A stretch of 64,000 bases of DNA from Stenocarpella maydis (GCA_002270565.1 NQMI01000081.1:65748-129747); one strand, 5' to 3'; counted from the stretch's first letter, positions 35,217 to 48,006 are shown. The notes: a model not told the origin generated them from the letters alone. Translations and numbers: made by a program.

Positions 35217-35725
35217 GCGGTCATAGTTCACCTACCCAGCTTTTTATATAAGTGCACCCAGTATAAGGAATTAAGCATATAGCGCACCTAGTTATCTTAT
35301 ACCGCTAGCTCCTTAACCCCACACCAGGCCCTACCTTACCCTTAACTAGGTGCATAGAAAGTCCACTAGGTATATAGAAAGCCTATATAAAAGGCCTACC
35401 CTAACCCTCTAGGCCCTCTATACACTATCTACACACCTAAAGGAAGGCCTTCCACATATACCCTAAGGAAGCCCCCTTATATACCTAAAGGAAGGACTTT
35501 TAAAGGAGCGCGTAGAGGGCCTTCCTCTGGGCGTATAGAGGGGCTTCCTTTGGGTATATATAGAGGGCCTTCCTTTAGGCGCTTGATGGGGTGTAGAGAG
35601 GTTTAAGAGGGGGGGAGGTATAAGAATTTATAGTGTGCTACACGCTTAATTTCTTATACAGGGTGCGCCCACACAAATAGCTGGGTGGGTAAACACAAAA
35701 AGCTGGGTGTGTAAACCATAACCGC
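35217..35725. mobile_element. foldback/MITE-like inverted-repeat element (509 bp)
   Basis: The left arm (GCGGTCATAGTTCACCTACC, then CAGCTTTTT, GCACCCAGTATAAGGAATTA) matches the reverse complement of the right arm over at least 80 bp, with differences mainly C/T or G/A. Inner parts also pair (CCTAAAGGAAGGCCTTCC against GGCCTTCCTTTAGG), so the whole element can fold as one long hairpin centred near 35505. No coding frame. Target duplication is unclear (TTAA occurs on both sides at slightly different distances), so the superfamily is not assigned. Confidence 0.72.
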
Positions 35726-36365
35726 CAATTAAGTATTACCCACGCATGGGTATTTCCTACTCACCATACCTAATTGCGCGACACCTACCCATGCAAACCG
35801 CCATCAAGTCATCCATAATACATTGCAAGATCCCTGAGCTAGCCTAGCACCAGTGACCATATATATATATTATTACCAGTCTGTGTGTGTGTGTGTGTGT
35901 ATGCATGTGCTCACACATACACGCATATGAACTCACACGACCTGTACGTGACTATAAATCTGTGAAGCAATCCAAGCTTCAAGGGGAGTTGCTCAGCAGG
36001 AGGACAAGCGCTCAGTTCAAAATGAATGCACTCCGGGTATATTCATTCTCCCATGTCTGTCGTCGCGATATGTTATCGTCAGCCTCTGTTCTAGTCACAA
36101 GTGTACAAGCGTACAAGCCCCCAATGCCCCAATGCCCCATGTGTCTGTACGACCAGCTCGCAGAGCGAACCTGCTCTGCCCGAAGACCTCCAGGTATCGT
36201 GCCCGTGGGGTAGATAGTAATTCGCTCAATCCTATGCTTCGTAACCGGTGTTTAGAGCGCCACCAAATATGCATCGAACAACAAGCACCACACCTCGCTT
36301 TAGGCCGGTCGGGTTAAGGGGATCTCATTGCGCAGCATTCTCCAGCCTTTCTCCGAGCGCGGCTC
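35726..36365. other. right edge of RIP island 1 and GID5 3' flank
   Basis: GC content recovers after about 35830. A (GT)n microsatellite at 35882-35899 follows TATATATATAT. No supported gene; the right end should contain the 3' UTR of the GID5-like gene. Confidence 0.55.
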
Positions 36366-39300
36366 CTAGAACCCTCTCGGCTGGCTGATCTGCCAGATCG
36401 CCGCCTTCGCCCTCTCCCTCACGTCCAGCTCCCCGTCGTCGCTCTCAAGAGTCTCCAGCTTGGTGAGCAGTCCGAGCTTCTTCAACTCCCCAGCCCGTTG
36501 GCGGCTGCTATCCTCGTCCTCCGGGTCGTCGCGCCAGGTCAGGTTGGTCATGAGGTGGCAAAGCGCCACGCGTACATCCTTATCCTTGCTGTGGAACTGC
36601 TTGCCCAGGTCTGTGAGCAGCCTGGTCTGCGAGATTAGAACCTGTCTGTGGCGGGGGACGCTGGCTGCCATGTGCACCAGGATATACACAACGGCCGAGA
36701 CGATGCGAGCCTGAGGATAAAGGACACGCGGTTCCCGGCTGGTCGAGTACCGCCGGCCAAAGGGGTGAAGGTACTTGAGCTGCAGCTTCGAGTGCAGGAG
36801 CTCGAAGAAGTGGTCTTGGCCGAGGATGTTGAAGAGATAGTCTATCATGTCGGCGTGGTCTCTAGCCGAGTCTGTTGCTGAAGTCGTAGGCCCTATGAGG
36901 TTCCGTACGAAGTTGAGTCCTTGCTCCTGCACAGCAAGATCGTCGTCCCGCACTTTTCGCGTTAGACTCAGTTCTGTCTCGCGGAGCTCTGCAATTTTCT
37001 GCTCGGTGCGGCGCAGCCTTGGAGTGCGGCCTTGTTCATCGCCCGGTGGTAATGTGGGTGTGTCGAGCGGTGCTTGTCCGGATATCGAGCTCTCTTCAGC
37101 AGCCTGGGCCATCTCCACGTCCTCGTCCATGTTGTCTGCTGCTTGCTTTTTGGATCTTGCCGTGCGCTCGTAAAGCGCGTCATCTTCAGTATCGTCGTTG
37201 ATCAAGCGGACAAGCCAACCTGCGGAAAGCTCTTCGACACACTCTTTCTTCGCGTCCATGCCTAGGCCGTTGATCCAGTTCTTGAGAGCCCACAGCGCAT
37301 TGAGACGCAAAGCCGGATTCTGAGATCGTGTCTGCTCACACAAGATTCTCATGACACCAACGCCATTGAGGTACTTGGTAGTGTTAGTGCACTCTCCAGA
37401 TTTGGCTGCAACTGAACGGAACTTACTTCTCTCATTGGTGCGACGTCAGTGACGAGGTTACACATCAGGGCAGACGCCGCAATTTGGATGTCGATGTCCG
37501 GATGGCGTAGAAGACGGAATGCCGGGGTAGCGACGGCGTTGTCTTCAAGGGTAGTCCGAAGAATACTCACGCTCCTTGCGAGCATGCGCAAAGCGTGGCA
37601 TGCTGCGACAATGACTGTGATAGGGTTGACTCCATACGCTGCATCATACACACCTCCCTCCATGGATGCTCTCTTAGGCGAATTCGGACGCTCTTTGTTC
37701 TTGGGGTTCGATGGGTTCGGCGAGAGCGACTCCACGATGAAGGGTACCAGGTCTTGCTCGACAAGAGCCTTGCGGTAGTCGTCCTTACTGGCTGCCAATC
37801 CAGCAACTGCTTTCAAAGCGTTCTCCCTTACACGAGTGCGGTGAACTTGAAGAGGCAATTGACCGCTCGGGCCGAGGCGGCTTGTTGGTAGCCCGATTTC
37901 GCGCTCCCCTGAATCCTCACGCTCGGCACTTGGGCTCCATGCTTTGGACGACTTGCTCGCTAGAGGCTCATAGGCGCTCTTCAGGTAGGCGCTGACAATT
38001 TTGACGCCGCCGCAATCGAATGCACACTTCTGAAGATACTCGCTATCAACAATCAATCTCGCCAGAATGGCCAGGCTGCGCTCGATAATGGACCAATTGG
38101 TGGCAGTCTTGGCATCAACGAAGATGGATTCAGAAGCGGTCCCGCAGTTGATTCCGATGTCTTCCAAGGTCTGAAGGAGTATCGGCACGATTAGATGACC
38201 CATGTAGGACTCCCTGGATTTGCTGGCAAGGCCGGCCCTGTGAAGCGATGTGAGCACCGAGGCAGCCATGATCCTCTCCATGCCCTGAGCCGACCGGACC
38301 GTGTAGATTAACCACGGCATTAACGGGCTCTCTGCATCTTCAATGACGCCGTCGGCATTTGCTCCAACTGTATCGGTTTGGGTTGTGTCCCAGGTCAAAG
38401 ACGAAGGAATCCATTTAATAGACGGCGCCTTTGAGGAAGCGAGATAATCCCTTGAAGGAGGAGACCCTAGCGGCGGGAAAGCAGATACTGCTGTGCCCTT
38501 GGCTTGGTACTCGGGCACCACAGGAAGTAAGCAGTCCAAGACGCCGAGATCTTTCGACCCTATGTTGCTCAGCCCGGCCACCTCAAATGAGTTGACGCAC
38601 GCCTTCATGCCCTTTGACCGGCGGGGCGAGCCAGGATGCGGAAACACAGCGACGAGAGCAGGAGCGTAGACGAGAACAGAGGCCCTCCAGCGAGAGTCTC
38701 CTATTATGGCAGATAATGCCTCCAAGATGGCGGTGACATCCGTGCTTGGAGCAGCTGGGCTAGGGATCAGGTCAGGAACGCCTTCGCTCTGAGCAATAGT
38801 GTCTGCGCCGGGAACCACAAAACCGCGGGCCACGACGACGGCTGCCAAGTTTGTAGCGAGTGCTTCCAGAATTCCATGATTCGTCAAATCCACCCTAGAG
38901 CGCTCTTCCCTGCAGAGCAGACTGATGAGTTTCGCCGCCAAGTTTTTCTGGCTTTGTACAGTGTGGTTCGTCGCGGTATTTGTTAGGATGTCGCGGAAGG
39001 CATCGAGGAGTACCGGCACAAAGGCAACACCTGCCAGGTCAGTGATGTCGGTAGCGGAAGTTGGCGGAGCCAGAGTCGAGGCTTCAGCAATATTGACAGC
39101 AGCCCTTAGGGCTGCAACAACGACCCGAGGAGGGTTATCGACCGGGGAAATGTTTGATAATATGGCGGACAGGGCGCCAGCGGCGAGTATGGGGGCGAGG
39201 AAAGCGAAACCACCTGCGCATGGTTGTCAGCTGCGGGGGCGGGTTTAGATAGCAGGTTGGTGTAGAGGCAGGAGTTCGTATACCATTTGCAAGGCTGGAC

Positions 39301-39569
39301 AGAATCTGAAGTGCCTGCAAGCGCACCGATTCCTCATCGATCAAAGGTCTCGAGGGCGATATGCGGTCTCGACTGCTGTCCTTGCCGTTTGTGGCCGGAG
39401 AAGACCTGCTGGATTCCAAGACCTTGACGACAGGTTCGATGATTCCATTCTCCACCCACTTCTCCTTTTTTTGATCATGTCCGACTATTTCGTTCTTCAG
39501 GGCCCGCAGGGCGCATAGCTGCTCCTCATGGTCGGGTGACAAGAGAGCCGCGATGTGAAGGCGCGCCAT
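36366..39569 (-). CDS. gid5: GID E3-ligase armadillo subunit GID5/Vid28/ARMC8 (3 exons, 1026 aa)
   Basis: Exons 39569-39284, 39213-37427 and 37373-36366. Introns of 70 nt (donor GTATAC, CTGAC branch, GCGCAG acceptor) and 53 nt (donor GTAAGT, CTAAC branch, CCAAG acceptor) keep phase exactly, giving 3081 nt. The protein is an armadillo solenoid. The N-terminal SPDHEEQLCALRALKNEIVG and the C-terminal NPALRLNALWALKNWI and RVALCHLMTNLTWR are the conserved repeats of the Vid28/ARMC8 family. A low-complexity acidic insert lies between the last repeats, and the protein ends in the typical AKAAIWQISQ helix. In yeast, Gid5 holds the substrate receptor in the GID/CTLH ubiquitin ligase that destroys gluconeogenic enzymes on glucose return (family knowledge). 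The ATG at 39569 matches the family N-terminus; the frame is open further upstream to 40058, but that extension is low complexity and unlikely. Confidence 0.92.
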
Positions 39570-41779
39570 GGCATGAGATGTGATGTCGCGTAGGGTGGAC
39601 AGAAGAGCAGACTGCCTCGCCGAATGAAGATGACGATGAATTGTACTGTACAGTGGAGGGCGAGGTGGGGCAGGCGAGGCTTTGAGCGGCGTGTCGCGTG
39701 GCCGGGCTTGGTCGGAGATGCTGGTGAGCAAGTGCGAACCGCCGGACTGGTCACTAGCAGGAGGATGGCTGATTTGCCGAGCGGGCGCGTCGCGCAGACA
39801 GTCAGACGAAGCTTTGACAAAGTCGGGCTGGCTGTCCCCAAATGGGCCGCGAGGCTGTTCAGGACCGAGGCTATACGGTCCGGGTGTGAACACGGCGGGG
39901 GGCGACTTGTGGTCGACGGCGGAAGCAAGAGACAATCGGAGTAGATGCAGGCAAATCTGGCCGTCAGGGCCCCGGGTGCTGGAGCTGGGCGCGGCGAATG
40001 GCGTCATGAAATGGGGATGCAAGATGGGAATGGAGAGCGCCTCCTGCCCCGGGGACAAGGACCCCTGCTGCTTGTAGTGTAGTGTACACTAGTGTGGTGT
40101 ACGCTGGTGTAGTGTAGGTCTCCCGGGCCAAGGGGCCTGCCACGCTCACCAGGCTAGGTCTAATGCGGCCGGAACACTTGCTGCCACTGCGACCTCGAGT
40201 GGAGGGCGGATGTTTTCAAAGAGCTGCGGTGCAGGTCAGCCTGTGATCTTCAGCCCGCCTCCCTATACACAGTACCTAGGCAAGGTATTAATTATCTGTA
40301 CCCCTAACTACCTACCTACCTAGGTACCTAGGTAGGTACTAGATAGTTTTTGGTCCCTGAATAGGTATATACCGAGGTACCTGCAATATACTCTACTGTT
40401 ACAATACATTGCAAGGCAGCCAGAAGAAGCACGGAGTGGGTCTCGCATACATTGTACCAAGGCCTGGCATCTATCCGCATTTGCATGGCCTGATGGCATT
40501 GCTATACAACACGCCTGCTTCCCATCAGGCATTGTACACTACAGTACCTCTGCCCTGCCCTGCTCCGTATACTACGTACTACTCAGGTGGGTGCTCAGCT
40601 GCCATCCCGCCCAGGCTTGGGGCTGCGTTGACATGTGCTTGGCCCCAATCCCAATTACCCACTTTTATCACCATGGTGTAGCATTTGAGACTTGGGTCTG
40701 GGTGACTGAATCAGTGGCTCCTCGCCTCGCCAGTCTGCCTTCCGGGCACGCCCACACACCAAGGAATGGGTTCGTCCTGCGGTGCCGGAACCACAGAGCC
40801 GGGACCACCATGCGTGCCCATTGTCGGCCGCGACTCCGGAGCACGGGCACAGGCGCAGGCCTGGGCGGTCCGATGTGTCCTCGGTGCTTGTCAGACAGCT
40901 TCGAGGCTGACCGCCGACAAGGTTTCCCAGAGCCTCGGTGTGCAACACAGTTTGGCCACTCTCGTCATCGCCGTATCACCGGCTCATCCCTTTCACCACC
41001 TCCGCGCCCGCTAGTCTGACAGGACACACGTCCGCCGCAGACCACCCTCCGTGGCCTGCCTGCCTGCCTGCCTGCCCACCCACACGCGCTAGGCTTAGGA
41101 CAGTACCTCCCACCCTCTGAGCACAAAGACATCAGGCCCATCCAGACAGACCTCTGGTCGGCTCCAACAGCCGAGGCGGTATATTCTGCCAGGCTCATGA
41201 CTAGAACCCGACAGGGGCACCAACATCTGCGGGCGACGGTTGACAACCATCCGGCTTTCCTCTCCTCCTGACGACACGGCCGTCCATGGTGTACTTGTAC
41301 GATAGCTGGAACGAATGCCTGGTACCCTGCTTCGGTATTGTGTACAAGTGGGGCTGCCACATCTTTTGGTTTCCAAGGTTGACGAGATCTCCAGTCCGGC
41401 CGCCTGAGCCTCACACGTGGGCTGTTCTGGCCCTTCAACTCGTGTTACAATCTCTGCCCACCGGCCTCCCTACCACTCTTTCGACACGGCCCTTGACCAG
41501 AGCTCCCAGAACGCCCGACGCCCCGTCACAGTCGATATCTTCCTATCTATCTGCCTACCTGCCTGCCTCCTTGGACCCCTATTTCGAAGCCCCGGATCTG
41601 CCCCTACTAGCGGGGGTTACCCGTCTGTCCAAAAACACGATCATCGGTTCCTGGTTATCGATCGCCGCTCCACAACACTCAACGGCACCTCCCACGCTCG
41701 TGGGAAACGGGCGACATACCCATTCCATCCCAACGCCCTCGTCTCTCGAGCACGAGTCCCAGACCATGCTGCGGAGACC
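39570..41779. promoter_or_regulatory. divergent promoter region between gid5 and the PHO80-type cyclin
   Basis: 2.2 kb shared upstream region of two divergent genes. It includes GTGTAGTGTA-type words (40073-40118), a TACCTAGGTA palindrome cluster (40305-40340), a CCTG array (41057-41075), and pyrimidine-rich DNA before the cyclin gene. Open frames here, including one that runs into the cyclin gene from 41417, are low complexity. No additional gene is supported. Confidence 0.5.
40305..40340. repeat. TACCTAGGTA palindromic minisatellite
   Basis: CTACCTACCTACC passes into TAGGTACCTAGGTAGGTACT, a near-perfect palindrome of the same family as 9113-9145; isolated AGTACCTAGG words flank it (40270-40280). 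Confidence 0.85.
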
Positions 41780-43144
41780 ATGTTGACTCGCTCTCCCGTA
41801 CCTACAAGGTCTCCCAGTGCCTCGCCAAGCTCCTTTCACACCACTTTCCACTATGCATCGGCCTCTCCACGATCTCGCTCGCCGAAGGTGCCGACCGCTG
41901 TATCGCGGCGGCCGTCGACCACATTTCCATTGGGCGCCAATATGACCTCACCGTTACCGTCGTCGAAGCCGCAGCCGAAGCCGCCGCCCAGCTCGCAAGC
42001 GCACCCCGATCGCACCACTGGCTACGTCGGCGTCGATGCCGCGACGCAGTACTCTCCCATGGAGCCACACGATTACTTCGCACCGCGCAACCGCCCCGCA
42101 AGATCCTCGCCGTCGAGGGCCACTCCTTCTGTGCCTGGCGCCTACCCGTCGCAAGCCCAGTCCGAGCAGGCCTCCCAGGGCGATTCCACCTCTACGGTGC
42201 CTACCGAGCAGGCGACTACCATAGTAGACTCACGGTCTGAAGCTACTGACGATACCCTCTTGGATGGAGAGCCGCCAATGCTTAAGGCGCCGCACCCTCT
42301 GTCGCCTGCTAAGCGACGGAACTCCCAAGGGCCTGGCGCACCGCTTGGAGACTCGTCGGCCGCTGGGCAGCACTCTGGGGCTTTACCCAAGCGCGTCAAA
42401 CCCGACACGGCACCCCCAAAGGTGCTGCCGGTGCGTTACGAGCTGTGTGCGATCGAGGATATTGTGGTCCTCATAGCGAACATGCTGTCAGAACTTATAG
42501 AAACCAATGACGCCCTGGCCATGAGGTCGGGGCGTCTAACACGATTCCACAGCCGGTATGCGCCAATGGCCCGGGCTCGCCAGCCGACCTGTGTGGGGGT
42601 ATTTCTTGCTAACCAGTGAAACAGGACAGCGCCTGGGATTTCTGTTCTGGATTATTTGCATCGTCTCGCTAAGCACGCAACGCTTCCTCCGCCATTGCTT
42701 CTCTCGATGGTCTACTACATCGATCGATTGTGCGCATTATACCCGGATTTCACAATCAACACACTGACAGTCCACCGTTTCCTCATCACGGCGGCTACGG
42801 TTGCGGCAAAAGGCCTGTCAGATTCGTTTTGGAATAATTCTACGTATGCAAGGGTAGGCGGCGTGAGGGTGGCCGAGCTAAAACTGCTAGAGCTAGAGTT
42901 CCTGCACAGGGTGGATTGGAAGATCGTCCCGGATCCCGAGGTCCTTGTTGCCTATTATAGGGGACTGGTGCAGAGGTCTCCAACTTATGTGCTCGAGGAC
43001 GAGGTGGATCAGGAGGACGAGGACGGTTCGACCGAGATATCTGACGAGGTGGACGATGGCAGCGGAGAGGTAGAGAACGCAAGTGAGAGCGATATCTCCC
43101 CGCAAAGTGAACCACAGGACACCTCAGCTCAAACGCGGCCTTGA
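41780..43144 (+). CDS. preg: PHO80/PREG-type CDK cyclin (2 exons, 431 aa)
   Basis: Exons 41780-42555 and 42625-43144. The 69-nt intron (donor GTATGC, GCTAACC branch, AACAG acceptor) joins FHSR to TAPGISVLDYLHRLAKHATL, as in the family. Residues 1-210 are Ser/Pro-rich and disordered; the cyclin box follows at about 218-395, with RYELCAIEDIVVLIANML, SMVYYIDRLCALYPDF, VHRFLITAATVAAKGLSD and the diagnostic FWNNSTYARVGGV and LLELEFLHRVDW. The acidic Ser/Glu-rich tail ends at TGA 43142-43144. PHO80-type cyclins pair with a PHO85-type kinase; the Neurospora relative PREG restrains the phosphate-starvation regulator NUC-1 (family knowledge). The start is the first ATG after the low-complexity leader; the in-frame ATG at 41942 is possible. 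Confidence 0.92.
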
Positions 43145-43991
43145 AAGCCGCCCGCGAACTTTGACTAGAGAGGAAGAAGCGGCTAGCGGACGTTGAGAGG
43201 GTCGGCGTAATCACGGTCGGAAACAAGGGTAACAGTTTACGAGGGAGTTAGTTTATGATATCCTGCATCATCGCATTTCCGGGAAAAGGTCCGGAGCCCG
43301 GTTAGGAGCATGAGATGAATTTATGTGTTACGAGACTTGATTATTCTGCAAGTCGCTGTTGATAACGTTCACAGCACGAGCTGTAATGTGGCAGATGAAG
43401 TGCTGAGGGCTACTTACCCATCTGGGCAGTTACTATAGAATATACTCATATTATAACTAACTGGAGGCTTTCAAACATTTCCTTCTTATACGCAGCAAAC
43501 AACTACCTATAGCTACTTATAGCTATATATTACTCTAATAATCAGATTCCATAAGTTATATTAGTTATATTATAAACTAATAATTACTTTGAACTAGGAA
43601 CTCAAAAGTAGGAGCAACACAAGGAAGGAGCAATGACACTGTTCCCTCTGACGATCAAAGTTCCCATGTGGAATTCGAGCCCTATGAGATTAATTTTCAG
43701 GAAAGCGCAAATACTAGGGCGAACTACGCCTCCGTGGCTGCTTGAGTCCTGCTCTGATCACTCCTTGGAGGCCAAAAAGCATAACGACCCTAGGCTTACA
43801 GTCATAGACGTGCCATATTACGCTGATACCCAGTCGACTACCCATCGTACGTGCACTAAATTAATGCTCAAGATGATGATGCCAGGCCAGCAGGTTTTTT
43901 TTTCTTCAATTTATAGTTAAATCTGGCCCCTCGCCATCCTAAACTTCTTCTCTTCTTCATTTCCCTCCGTTCACTTCTCCTCGCTTCTTTA
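43145..43991. other. cyclin 3' flank, left edge of RIP island 2
   Basis: The first 280 bp are GC-neutral and should hold the cyclin 3' UTR; 43430-43620 is AT-rich; 43620-43990 returns to mixed composition. The small open frame 43633-43920 has no protein-like features. Confidence 0.5.
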
Positions 43992-45811
43992 ACATCGTGG
44001 ACCCCCATTTCGATACCCCCACATTTGCATACGCATATGAACGCATCTGTACCCAACCTACAGAAAAACTTAAATATCTTAATAAGGGATTTTTTTCTCA
44101 TTACTAAACTTTATATATAACTCAACCAAATCATTATAAAGCAATATTCCAAAGATAAACTTAATAATACCATTATAGCAATTAAGGATAGCATGCTAAT
44201 TAGGCGGGCCTTTAAGATCTAGTATACTCCTTAGACTACTCTTTATAATCTCCTTAACGGCTATATAAGCTATTATAAAGCTTCTTACCCTTAGCAGCTT
44301 ATTTCTAAAGTTTAAGAGGCTTAATTAGCTTTATTTATTATTGATTAGAGTTAATTAGGGCTTACCCTAACCCAATTTAATCTGCAAGGTCTAGCAGCCC
44401 GTCTTACTTTCCTAAATAAAGACTACCCTCCTCTTAGAAAATATTGGCTTCAGGGCTTCCTCTCTCATTACCCGGAACTTCAATTAAGAAGGAATTAGCA
44501 TATTAAAGCCTAAAGGATTCAGGTAGCTACAAAGGCAAATATCAGGTCTTAGTTTAACCTCCTCAAGCTACCTATCATGAAGTTAATCAAACCAGGCAAC
44601 TACTAGAATGCTAATAAAGGCGGGATTATAGAGGGTTACTTAGAAGAAGCCCTCATCTTTAGCTATTCAAAAGATAGCCCAATTGTCCAATTAAACTATA
44701 ATTCCCGGGCATAAACCTCCTTCCTTAAGTATATTAATGCCTTAGGCAGGGTACTAGTCCTATTGATTATTTTTAAAGCGAAAAGCATTTAGTAGCAGTA
44801 GTTTCCAATTGCTCTTAAAGATTTAGGAGGTTGGTAATTCACGGTAATGAAGAAGGGGTGGATAGAGGAAGCAATCACTATTGAGGAAGATATTTATATT
44901 CCAGACAGCCCTAATTAACCCAAATAAGTAGCATTTATTAGTAATTAATAGGCACTATACTTATACTACTATTAAATTTTATATAGCAATGCTTTAAGAA
45001 TTACATATATATTATTTTCTTGCTACCATATATAACCTACATTCTGCAACCTCTTAATATTACCATATTCAGTCCACTTAAGCAGGTATTCTAGAGGAAA
45101 TTGCATCTCCTTAAATAATATAATACCTTTATAGTTATAGAAAAGCGATAATTTCTGTATTGCTATTAGTAAGCACGCAAAGAGGCATTTATAGCTTTAA
45201 ATATTCATTCTAAGTAAAGGGCAATAGGGTTATAGCCAGTTAATCGGGTAAGAGGGCTCTTAAGCAACTTTATCCTTAAAAACCACTAGATAAAGGAAAG
45301 ATCTTAAGATTCTAGTGCTAAGAATAGCTTTATTAATGAAAACAGAGCACTATACTCTTTTTCCTAGCCCTAAAAGCCCATTTTTCAGACGCCTAGGCAA
45401 TCACAAGAGATAAGGTTATTACTCTATATTTATACTTATAAGAAATACTTAAGCCCTATATAATAACAACTTTTCAGAAAAATTATTAAGGGGTATAATT
45501 AAAAAGAGTTCAACTTAATAATATTCTTAAGAAAAAATAAGGAGCTTATAAGTTAAATTAAGGCTAGCAGGGCGCTTGAAAAGAAGAAGGTTATAATTAA
45601 CCTAAATGTGTTCGCTAATATTAAGGCTATTCAGAAGGCTAAAATTAAAGCTAGGGAGATATCACCCGGTAGTGAGGCTTCTAATAATTCCTCAATACTA
45701 ACGGAAGAGGGATCGGTTATCATGGTGGCGGGTAATTAAAGTTGGGAATAGTGGCATAGTCGTGGTTTGGGGTGGTCGAAATGGGGGGGCGGAAATGGGG
45801 GTCCACGATGT
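43992..45811 (+). mobile_element. pogo/Fot1-type DNA transposon, intact ends, RIP-decayed interior (1820 bp)
   Basis: Perfect terminal inverted repeats ACATCGTGGACCCCCATTTC / GAAATGGGGGTCCACGATGT flanked by TA at 43990-43991 and 45812-45813, the pogo/Tc1 target. The interior aligns with the split element at 31120-35139 (shared AGAAAAACTTRAATATCT, CCATTATAAAGCAATA, AAGAAGGGGTRGATAGAGGAA). With its numerous stops it shows the order helix-turn-helix, CENP-B-type DNA-binding region and DDE transposase. The usual first catalytic Asp, in the N-V-D-E/K-G block near 44612-44625, has become Asn, as expected from RIP. The unmutated ends against a mutated interior suggest low RIP near the termini. Inactive. 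Confidence 0.9.
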
Positions 45812-45813
45812 TA

Positions 45814-46326
45814 CTTCTCTTCTACTCCGGGTCGCCATCATCACAACAACTCCATGCACACCCGTGCCCACCCTTTGACTTGCGCAACTGCATTCATTAA
45901 GCACGCTCGTATAGTTACTACCCGTCACAATTCTTCTGATCTCGCTCCCCGTCATTCATCGTCTTTACTTCCAGCTGGTATCCCTCCCCCATCCCACGCC
46001 AGACGCTTATCGGCTGCCCAGCACTTTCAGGACATCCTAGGGCAACACGGTCTCAGTACACTCAGGCTGCTAGCGATGGTCGTGCGATCAACTGCTGTTG
46101 CCTCTTCAAGAGCATGTCATCATTAAGCGTGTTCTACCCACAGGTATTAATGATTGACAAATCACATTTTCTGACACGCGAAATGAGGGTGATCCCGATC
46201 GCTTGGGTGAAGAGTTAGTATCATCGAGTGTGACCTTGTTACAAACATGAAGCGCATACAAGTCGTCAGCCTAGGCTGATGCATACTTTTCATAGCGTCC
46301 GTATTAGAGGTTATAAATACAAGCAG
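45814..46326. other. host-like segment of moderate GC between elements
   Basis: About 510 bp, GC-neutral and not visibly RIPped, interrupted from its left flank by the pogo insertion. No gene could be read. A TATAAATA box at about 46313 lies immediately left of the LTR-like repeat at 46327. Confidence 0.45.
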
Positions 46327-46542
46327 TGTTGGATGGGTCACATATTGCAATACGAGTGGGGTGTTGTTCTTGTATTTCTCTCTGTCTCAAGTAGTGGGTG
46401 CAGTGGGCGTAGCCCGCCAGCTATCTCAGGTCTATATAGTGGGTGGTAGTTGCTTAGTAAGCAACTACGCCCTCTGGCTACAGTACGGTGGCTATAGCGA
46501 TAGCCCACCAATGTGCTGTTGCACACTACTATTGCTACACTG
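46327..46542. repeat. LTR-like repeat, family III (possibly Ty1/copia)
   Basis: TGTTGGATGGGTCACATATT... to ...TTGCTACAC, about 215 bp, containing a short hairpin TAGTTGCTTAGTAAGCAACTA and a TATATAG box. The terminal ~40 bp recur, inverted and with C-to-T changes, at 58241-58281, so this is a repeated element end. TGTTGG/...CTACA ends fit a small LTR. Orientation and target duplication are unresolved; association with the nearby copia remnant is an inference. Confidence 0.6.
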
Positions 46543-48006
46543 GTAGTCTTTTCTTTTAAAAATCACAGTAAAAAAAATCCCAGGCGTGGGGTTGAACCCA
46601 CGCTCTTGCTATTATAAAAAGAACAAAAGAATTGCCGTATTCGTTATTAGAATCCCTATGTTGCCATTGCTTTTGGTCGTGGCAGCCCCTTTGCTAAGTT
46701 CATCAAATATACTATTGTACCAAGTGCCCATCAAATACAGGCACCTAAAGAGGCCTAACGTATTATAGCGGTTCCTGCTTCCTCTGGAAGCTAGGAGCCC
46801 GTAATTGTACAGTCCGGCATAATATAGTGCTTTCCCTATACAAAATATCCGCTTCTATTAACGTATACTGCCCATTTATTATCTTTAATACTTAAGGGTT
46901 TCAAAAGAAATGCGTAATAAGGACTTATGCTTCCTTCACCTATAGGTCACAAGTTGAACAAGGATTTGCCTAAAGCTAGAATAATAATTACCCGGACTCC
47001 CTAGAACTAAAATAATAACTATCTAGCCTTCCAGACCCCTTCTCTCTCTTTACTAAGTATTAATAATTAACTAAATTAAGTATAGTCCAGATTAGCTGCC
47101 AATCCAATGGCAGACATTAATGACAAGTTTTAATAACAACTCAATCTATAAAAGCCCTCTTCACCTAAGGCCATTTAGGGGAAGAACACTCAGTAAAGCC
47201 CTCTCCATTAGAAGCTAATAGCAAGAGTTAGTAGGTATAGATAAGGTAGCAGTTAAGTTAGGTAAGGATTGTAGCAGATAGTAATAAATGGTATATTGGA
47301 GTTAACTTATTAATAAAATGCATAGTAGAGCGTGTAATATCTGATGCCGCTCTTAGTAAGTATGTAAAATATACGTTAAGCAGGAGTTAAGACTGTAAAA
47401 TCTTGATTAAGGATGCTTAATATGCACAGCTAGCAACTTAAGTGCCTATAAGATAGTGGTAACCCTTATTACCTAAACCCTTAGTGCATAGGCACTACTA
47501 TAAAAATCTTAGCTATAAGGTCTCGCCCTTGGGATAGATTTAAACTACATACTGGCTAACTGTGTAGCTCCTTAGGGTAAGATGCAGGTAACTAGTTGAT
47601 AGGGATCTAAAGTTTTGCTGGTTGTTAGTATTGTGTAATCTCTTTTTATATCTCAAGGTATTTATTAACTTCCCATCTGGGGCTTAGGGTGCTAGGAAGT
47701 GGTGATTCTTCCTTTATGTGGGGCAGCATTGGTATTACGTTAGTATATTACTAACCAAGTTGCGTTAGTTAGTCAATTGCCATTAAGTATGCTCTTGCTG
47801 GGCAAGTCAGCATATAGCTATTCTTGCAGCAATTGTCGTAATCCCTCATATGGTATTTAGGTAGAGGAAGGGGTCATTACCAACTAGCTACAATTCACAT
47901 ATCCTTCCACCTTAATGATAAGGGTATTATTATTAATAAGGCATTCTAGCACCTTATTTGGTATACTCTTTATAAAGGCATTTACTGGGTTATAATCCCT
48001 AGTAAT
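46543..48006. other. AT-rich spacer with no readable gene
   Basis: RIP-like composition. A T-arm-like hairpin (GCGTGGG-TTCAA-CCCCACGC on the minus strand, about 46579-46600) is followed by a T run, but no other tRNA arm is present. A CTATAAAAGCCC box lies near 47145. It probably holds the untranslated and LTR parts of the decayed copia element, but boundaries cannot be drawn. Confidence 0.45.

Noticed and set aside
46575..46605. tRNA T-arm-like hairpin followed by a T run (-)
   Set aside because: The stem-loop does not have standard T-arm geometry and no acceptor, D or anticodon arm lies at the right distance.
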